Assembly (NCBI GenBank): GCA_911728455.2
Contig: OU452222.1
Coordinates: 20,842,559 to 20,906,558, forward strand
From: Marthasterias glacialis
Taxonomy: Eukaryota > Echinodermata > Asteroidea > Forcipulatida > Asteriidae
Direction: 5' to 3'
Length of the DNA: 64,000 nucleotides
Positions 61,401 to 64,000 of the stretch are shown piece after piece. The notes under the pieces were generated by a model, which was not told the DNA's origin, searched no databases, and saw nothing but the letters and a program-made list of their open reading frames with translations. The position numbers and the translations under genes were made by a program. Position 1 is the first letter of the stretch. The number at the start of each line of letters is the position of its first letter.

Positions 61401-63633
61401 TATCCATCGCGTGCGAGGAGCTACGTGTATTTGGTCTCTTTGAATCACTATCAGATAAGATCAACAGCCTAGCCGATGGACTGCTCAAGTAAGACTCATG
61501 CCCTCATCTTTCCTTTCTGTCTCTTTCTACTTATCTGCCGTGCATATGTGGCATGTCCTGGCCGAGTGGTCAACAGCACCCAAGAGCACTGGACTCAAGC
61601 TCTAGTGTTCTGATCAGGACCTATTTTCATAACGCTGCTTAATGCAGAGTTTGTACTTATGGCCCATCAATGTTTTACAGGGAGCTGTAAGTGCAGAATT
61701 TTGCAGTAAGCAACGCCATGAAATTGGGCCTGGAACTGGGTGGGTTCCAGTCTCAGTCTGGACACTGGGTGTCATTAAGCAAGACATTTGACTGTTATTG
61801 CTTTGTCCTTCAGATGGGATGTAAAGCCGTAGGTCCTGTATGTTGTGTAATCCAAGTAAAAGAACCCAGTACATTTATCGTAGAGAGAAGGGGCTTGTGC
61901 AGTATGGTCTGGTAGCAATAGGCATCACCTCACCTTGTTGTATTCTTTTCAAGGTATTGTATAATGGTTGCTTTGTCTCAGAAACATAATTCTTAACACC
62001 AGGTTTCCAGATCTCCCCCTGATTTGAAAAATTTGGATTAAATAGGATAGCTTTCAACACTGAATTAGCCAGCAAGACCACTTGGAGTGAATTTTGACTG
62101 GTCCTCAGGTGTTTTTGTAACTGTTTTGTCCGTCAGACCACTGTCGAGGGAGAACACTGCTCGGGGATAATTAGACACACTGTTATAAAAATGTCTCTTG
62201 TACACCCAAAATGTTCCTTCGTGTCCTTTTGCATGCAGTGCAGTTGGTTGCCTCCCAAGTTGCCTGTAAAAATTGCCCCATGTGACAAAGCCTTCAAGAA
62301 GGTGAATACCCAACCTCATATTCATGGGTGATCAATTTTTTCTCTGCATGCCTTGCTCACTCATAGCCACTGGATTTGTGTGATTTAAATTTGCAAATTA
62401 AATGGCACAGCTTGATAAGGCCGGTGGGCGATCCACTCTTTGCGCCCAGCAGGCTGCAAAAGAGGCATCAAGTCATAGAGAACTAGTGATGAGTATCGTA
62501 AGTACTTACATTCTAAAATATGAATCATGATATTATGCTATTCATATCAGTTTCCTTTTCTACTTTCTTTGCCTTTCTAGTTTACTAGCGCAAATCTTAA
62601 CACGTTTTGAGGCAGAAAATGGTGGTAAGATGCTAGTAGCGACGCTGTGTCTTTTGGAATGTTCCTGTCATGGGCTTCTTGAGACTGAACTTCTCACTAT
62701 CCTTGGAGATGAGGATCATTTGATGCCACCCGAGAACTGGTCAGAGAAGAAAGAGAAAGGGGAAAAAGGTAACCTTTGACCTGTAGAACTCTTGACCGAG
62801 AGTTGGTGGGGTTGTTAGTTTTTAACTTCTTGTGGACTCTTGACAAGAATCCATAAGTTTTTCTCAATTTGTTGGACTCGAGACTAGTATCGTGAGTTGG
62901 TTGTTTTTAAATTGTTGGACTCTCAACTAGAATCTATAAATTCTTGTCTTCTATTTCTTGGATTTGGACTTGAAATGCAAGGTAGTTTTTTTTTTTTTTT
63001 TTAACATGTTGAACTCTTGAGCAGAATCCAGAAGTTTCTGTTATGATTAGTTGAACCTTTTACTAGAGTTGTAAAGGTGGTTGATGATTAACTTGTCAGA
63101 CTCTTGACAAAAAGTTGCAGGTTTTTGTCCTGATTTGTTGGACTCCATAATGCCAGACTTGAATCTGGGATGCTTGCCTTTAACTGTGCCTCCTGATTGG
63201 ACATGACGATAAATTGCATATTATTGACTCAAACATGAAACCCAAGAAAATCATTAGTTTTCCATTCTTTTAGTTCACTCCTCCGGTTTTCATAAACAAG
63301 TCATGTAACAGATTCATTGCAGTAGTTGTTGGATTTTTCAGACAAATCATTTATAACTAGATCCATTTTTAGATTCTGTTCCTTTTAGATTGCACAAAGA
63401 ACTTTTGTTTGCACAAATGTCAAGACAAATCACTGTGCAGTCTCTCATTCATTAACTTGTTTTGCTATGACAGAGTCAAGAGAGAAGAAATTCTCTGATA
63501 TTGGCCCGTTGTCAGCCCACAAGTGGGCTCGTGTGTTCCGGGCCTTGAAGCCGTTCCTACGTCCGTTTGGAGACAGTGGCGAGGGGAGGTTGGACTTCTA
63601 TCATCGCTCACTCAGCAAGGCTGTCAGGGCAAA
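46417..63633 (+). CDS. DUF4062 plus NACHT/STAND-type NTPase protein, N-terminal part (continues beyond window)
   Basis: Fifteen exons with consistent phases: 46417-46620, 47170-47238, 47860-47966, 53954-54087, 54730-54863, 56109-56204, 56412-56504, 57293-57349, 58135-58271, 59053-59164, 60009-60116, 60442-60615, 61301-61488, 62581-62768, 63474-63633. They encode about 653 residues, open at the 3' end. MGCGSS fits N-myristoylation (Gly2) with palmitoylation (Cys3). DUF4062 spans about 47-175: VRIFVSSTFRDFHAERE, VFPDLRVWCEKR, ERCGWIP. The P-loop is GGPGTGKS (about 316-323); the Walker B strand is LIMVIDALNQ (about 408-417). This is the STAND arrangement of TTC41-, NWD1- and TEP1-like and 'TPR repeat-containing' proteins, whose C-terminal repeats would lie outside the window. 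Substrate and partner are unknown; family membership suggests a nucleotide-switched scaffold. The last donor lies in a minisatellite. Confidence 0.9.
46634..46792. mobile_element. 'CAGGCCTG' family foldback, copy 3
   Basis: It starts CAGGCATGGAGTC only 13 bp after the donor of the first coding exon, contains GGCACCAAGGCCATACCCAG, and ends AAGGCCTG. It lies in the first coding intron of the DUF4062-NTPase gene; the open frame running through it is intronic read-through. Confidence 0.55.
49171..49318. mobile_element. 148-bp full-length hairpin element
   Basis: The whole element folds back on itself. Arms ATGAGAGACTTTGCGATGCT / GACTCCGAAAGTCTCCCAT and TAGGTGGCAGCAGACTTA / TAAGTCTGCTGCCACCTA pair, and the tip is ATGTGCAC-TTTT-GTGCGCAT. 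Central parts (TTCTCGGAGAAC against GTTCTCAGGAA-type) pair less well. A solo arm of the family is at 15852-15902. It lies in an intron on the sense strand. Confidence 0.85.
49505..49705. repeat. 'GCCAGCAGGACCA' repeat
   Basis: ACTAGCCAGCAGGACTAG, TTTTCACTGGTCCT, TTTTAACACTGAACTAGCCA and AGGGAGAACACTGA recur at 62043-62160 in the same gene. Partial internal inverted symmetry suggests a foldback element. Confidence 0.5.
50648..50824. mobile_element. 'CAGGCCTG'-type foldback, copy 4
   Basis: CAGGTCTCGATCTTAAG at the left pairs with TTAAGATCAAGGCCT at the right. GGGCATGCTGGCCAA occurs twice inside. Confidence 0.55.
50982..51082. mobile_element. 'GGCTGTGGCTGCGGC' foldback, copy 5
   Basis: TGGCAGCTGTGGCTGTGGCT at the left; AGCCGCAGCCGCTTATTCGG at the right; centre CTTCAATGCATGTTAATATG. 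Confidence 0.6.
52024..52086. mobile_element. 'GGCTGTGGCTGCGGC' foldback, minimal 63-bp copy
   Basis: CGTGCCCGAATTGGCTACTG at the left and CAGCCGCCAATTCAGAAACG at the right are complementary. The variable centre is lost, giving an almost pure hairpin. Confidence 0.65.
52333..52480. repeat. 28-bp minisatellite, five copies
   Basis: Units starting TAGTTCTCAATTGGGATTGC lie at 52333, 52361, 52389, 52425 and 52453 (spacings 28, 28, 36, 28). The third unit has an 8-bp insertion. Confidence 0.92.
52667..52812. mobile_element. 'CAGGCCTG' family foldback, copy 5
   Basis: CAGGCCTGGAATTACACTTA at the left and TGGAATTCCAGACCTGG at the right. The middle has CCTTGGTGCCCCTTCAAATG. Confidence 0.6.
53034..53186. 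mobile_element. 'TCGATTTCACAAAG' foldback, copy 3
   Basis: CAGGGCTGAATTTCACAAAG at the left; AAGAAATCCAGCCCAG at the right. The interior is nearly the same as copy 1 (ATCTTAAGATGAGTTGT, TGTATTGTGACA). Confidence 0.75.
54224..54690 (+). repeat. tRNA-Leu-type SINE split by a nested foldback element
   Basis: The SINE head (GTGGCCGACTGGTGTAGTG ... GGAAATCCCGG) ends at 54299 and resumes at about 54560 with GGTCATGACACTTGTGTCCT. These are adjacent in the intact copy at 15478-15800. The inserted 54297-54560 segment has GGGGCCAATTTCATA / TATGAAATTGGCACC termini of the GGGCCCAATTTCATAG family. The order of events is therefore SINE first, foldback second. Confidence 0.75.
55015..55360 (+). repeat. SINE with internally duplicated ~147-bp tail
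   Basis: The head has B box AGTTCGAATCCCG. GGGTTTTCAGTC(T/C)CTACCTGA, GCGTAGGTTTTCCCTGGAA and ACATCTAAAACTGAAACTTC occur twice, starting at about 55084 and 55231, each ending with CTTCTCTCCA. Confidence 0.7.
56600..57240 (+). repeat. Tandem tRNA-Glu-type SINE copies
   Basis: Three heads lie at about 56636 (GGTTCAAATCCC), 56866 (GCAGTCTAGTGGTGAAGAC...GGTTCGAATCTC) and 57121 (GCTGTTCTAATGATTAGGATA). GTGTAAGG(A/T)TAAAACC and CGATGCAATTATTA/CCAATGCAATTATTA tails lie between. They fill the intron between the exons ending 56504 and starting 57293. Confidence 0.65.
57940..57969. repeat. 12-bp perfect stem, 6-nt loop
   Basis: GCCAGGGATCAC - ACGGAC - GTGATCCCTGGC. Short hairpin in the intron just upstream of the P-loop exon. 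Confidence 0.9.
58605..58985 (+). repeat. tRNA-Leu-type SINE with (AAT)n tail
   Basis: Degraded head, B box GGGTTCAAATCCTGG, then body words TTTGTCCTTTGGATGGGGTG and AAAAGAACCCAGAACACTTA shared with 61770-61890, ending in AATAATAATAAT. Confidence 0.6.
59440..59680. repeat. Dispersed repeat, inverted copy of 32690-32880
   Basis: CTACTTTGCAGTGTACAGTAG, TTCTTGTGAGAAC, GGAATTTGGGGGGACAACTT and CTTATTAAGTACTAC match the reverse complement of 32690-32880 in order. Possibly a DNA-transposon remnant. Confidence 0.6.
60215..60384. mobile_element. 'CAGGCCTG' family foldback, copy 6
   Basis: CAGGCCTGATACTTTTGCTG at the left; GTGAAGTATCAGGTCTG at the right. Interior GAGAGCACCAAGGCAATGGC is as in copy 1. 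Confidence 0.6.
61170..61268 (-). repeat. tRNA-derived SINE head
   Basis: On the minus strand: AATGGTGGAGGTCGTGGGTG, then GCGAACCCCACC (B-box region), then CTGCAGGACTCGTAGG, which matches the 3' flank of the tRNA-Glu-type copies. Confidence 0.45.
61550..61930 (+). repeat. tRNA-Leu-type SINE with nested foldback element
   Basis: The head TGGCCGAGTGGTCAACAGC and GGACTCAAGCTCTAGTG are followed by an insertion at 61617-61734 (CTATTTTCATAACGCTGC ... CCATGAAATTGGGCCTGG). Then the SINE continues GGTGGGTTCCAGTCTCAGTC and AAGCAAGACATTTGACTGTT. Second independent case of this pairing. Confidence 0.65.
62800..63150. repeat. Degenerate tandem repeat, ~50-80-bp units
   Basis: (T)GTTGGACTCTTGAC(A/T)AGAATC and (C)ATAAGTTTTT recur at irregular spacing with much drift. 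It lies in the intron between the last two exons of the DUF4062-NTPase gene. Confidence 0.6.
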
Positions 63634-64000
63634 GTAAGTAACTTTAATACACACTCAGCGAGGCTGTCAGGGCAAAGTATGTAACTAAATATTCACACGG
63701 CAAGGCTGTCGGGGCAAAGTAAGTAACTAAATATTCACACGGCAAAGCTGTCAGGGCAAAGTAAGTAACTAAATATTCACACGGCAAAGCTGTCAGGGCA
63801 AAGTAAGTAACTAAATATTCACTCGGCAAGGCTGTCAGGGCAAAGTAAGTAACTAAATATTCACACTGCAAGGCTGTCAGGGCAAAGTAAGTAACTAAAT
63901 ATTCACACGGCAAGGCTGTCAGGGCAAAGTAAGTAACTAAATATTCACACTGCAAGGCTGTCAGGGCAAAGTAAGTAACTAAATATTCACACGGCAAGGC
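63610..64000 (+). repeat. 42-bp minisatellite made from the 5' splice site of exon 15 (continues past window end)
   Basis: Units contain GGC-AA(G/A)-GCTGTCAGGGCAAA-GTAAGTAAC-TAAATATTCACA. Donor-like GT dinucleotides are at 63634 (authentic), 63677 (GTATGT), 63719, 63761, 63803, 63845, 63887, 63929 and 63971. The first interval is 43 bp and the rest are 42 bp. Each unit copies the exon end (AAGGCTGTCAGGGCAAA) with its donor. Because 42 is divisible by 3, a minus-strand frame stays open with a 14-residue repeat; this is an artefact. Confidence 0.95.

Noticed and set aside
63644-63997. Minus-strand open frame with a perfect 14-residue repeat
   Set aside because: It is the complement of the 42-bp minisatellite derived from the exon 15 splice site. 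The period is divisible by 3, so the frame stays open by construction.
1-64000. Autonomous retroelement or transposase genes, or viral insertions
   Set aside because: No reverse transcriptase, integrase, transposase or viral protein motif was found among the frames; all mobile elements seen are non-autonomous.

Overview
The window is eukaryotic nuclear DNA. Its genes are split into short exons with GT-AG introns and metazoan-type splice sites, the non-coding DNA is AT-rich and full of tRNA-derived SINEs and foldback elements, and there are no bacterial operons. Three protein genes are recognisable. All point to an animal, most likely an invertebrate deuterostome. An echinoderm, perhaps a sea star, is my best guess from the DUF4062-NTPase gene, the repeat types and the very frequent palindrome ACATGT/TACATGTA; this is inference, and I cannot name the species.

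Layout. 1-14.9 kb, + strand: an EEPD1 orthologue (helix-hairpin-helix plus endonuclease/exonuclease/phosphatase domain) in seven exons, its 5' end probably cut by the window edge. 14.9-23.3 kb: repeat-rich space between two convergent genes. 23.3-27.4 kb, - strand: ACSF3, mitochondrial malonyl-CoA synthetase, in five main coding exons. Its likely 8-nt first coding exon lies in a ~185-bp tandem array at 28.8-29.5 kb and is present in three potential copies.

30.0-39 kb: no convincing protein gene. Several segments are bounded by good + strand splice sites, and many of them are tandemly amplified (a 0.5-kb duplication, a 176-bp array, a ~250-bp array of exon-like 144-nt cassettes, a ~1.2-kb duplication holding ~110-bp repeats). 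I read this as a candidate non-coding transcript head to head with ACSF3. 39-46.4 kb: repeats, including stem-loops at 41.9-42.1 kb and a five-unit array of tRNA-like sequences with Pol III A and B boxes.

46.4 kb to the end, + strand: the first 15 coding exons (about 653 codons) of a DUF4062-NACHT/STAND-type NTPase gene that runs off the window. It starts with an acylation-type MGCGSS N-terminus. Its last visible 5' splice site has been amplified into a 42-bp minisatellite that also continues past the window end.

The three protein genes do not form a pathway: DNA end processing/lipid homeostasis (EEPD1), mitochondrial malonate activation (ACSF3) and a probable signalling or innate-type NTPase. 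The most unusual material is the ACSF3 first-exon array with its neighbouring amplified exon-like cassettes, the splice-donor minisatellite, and several near-perfect long hairpins.
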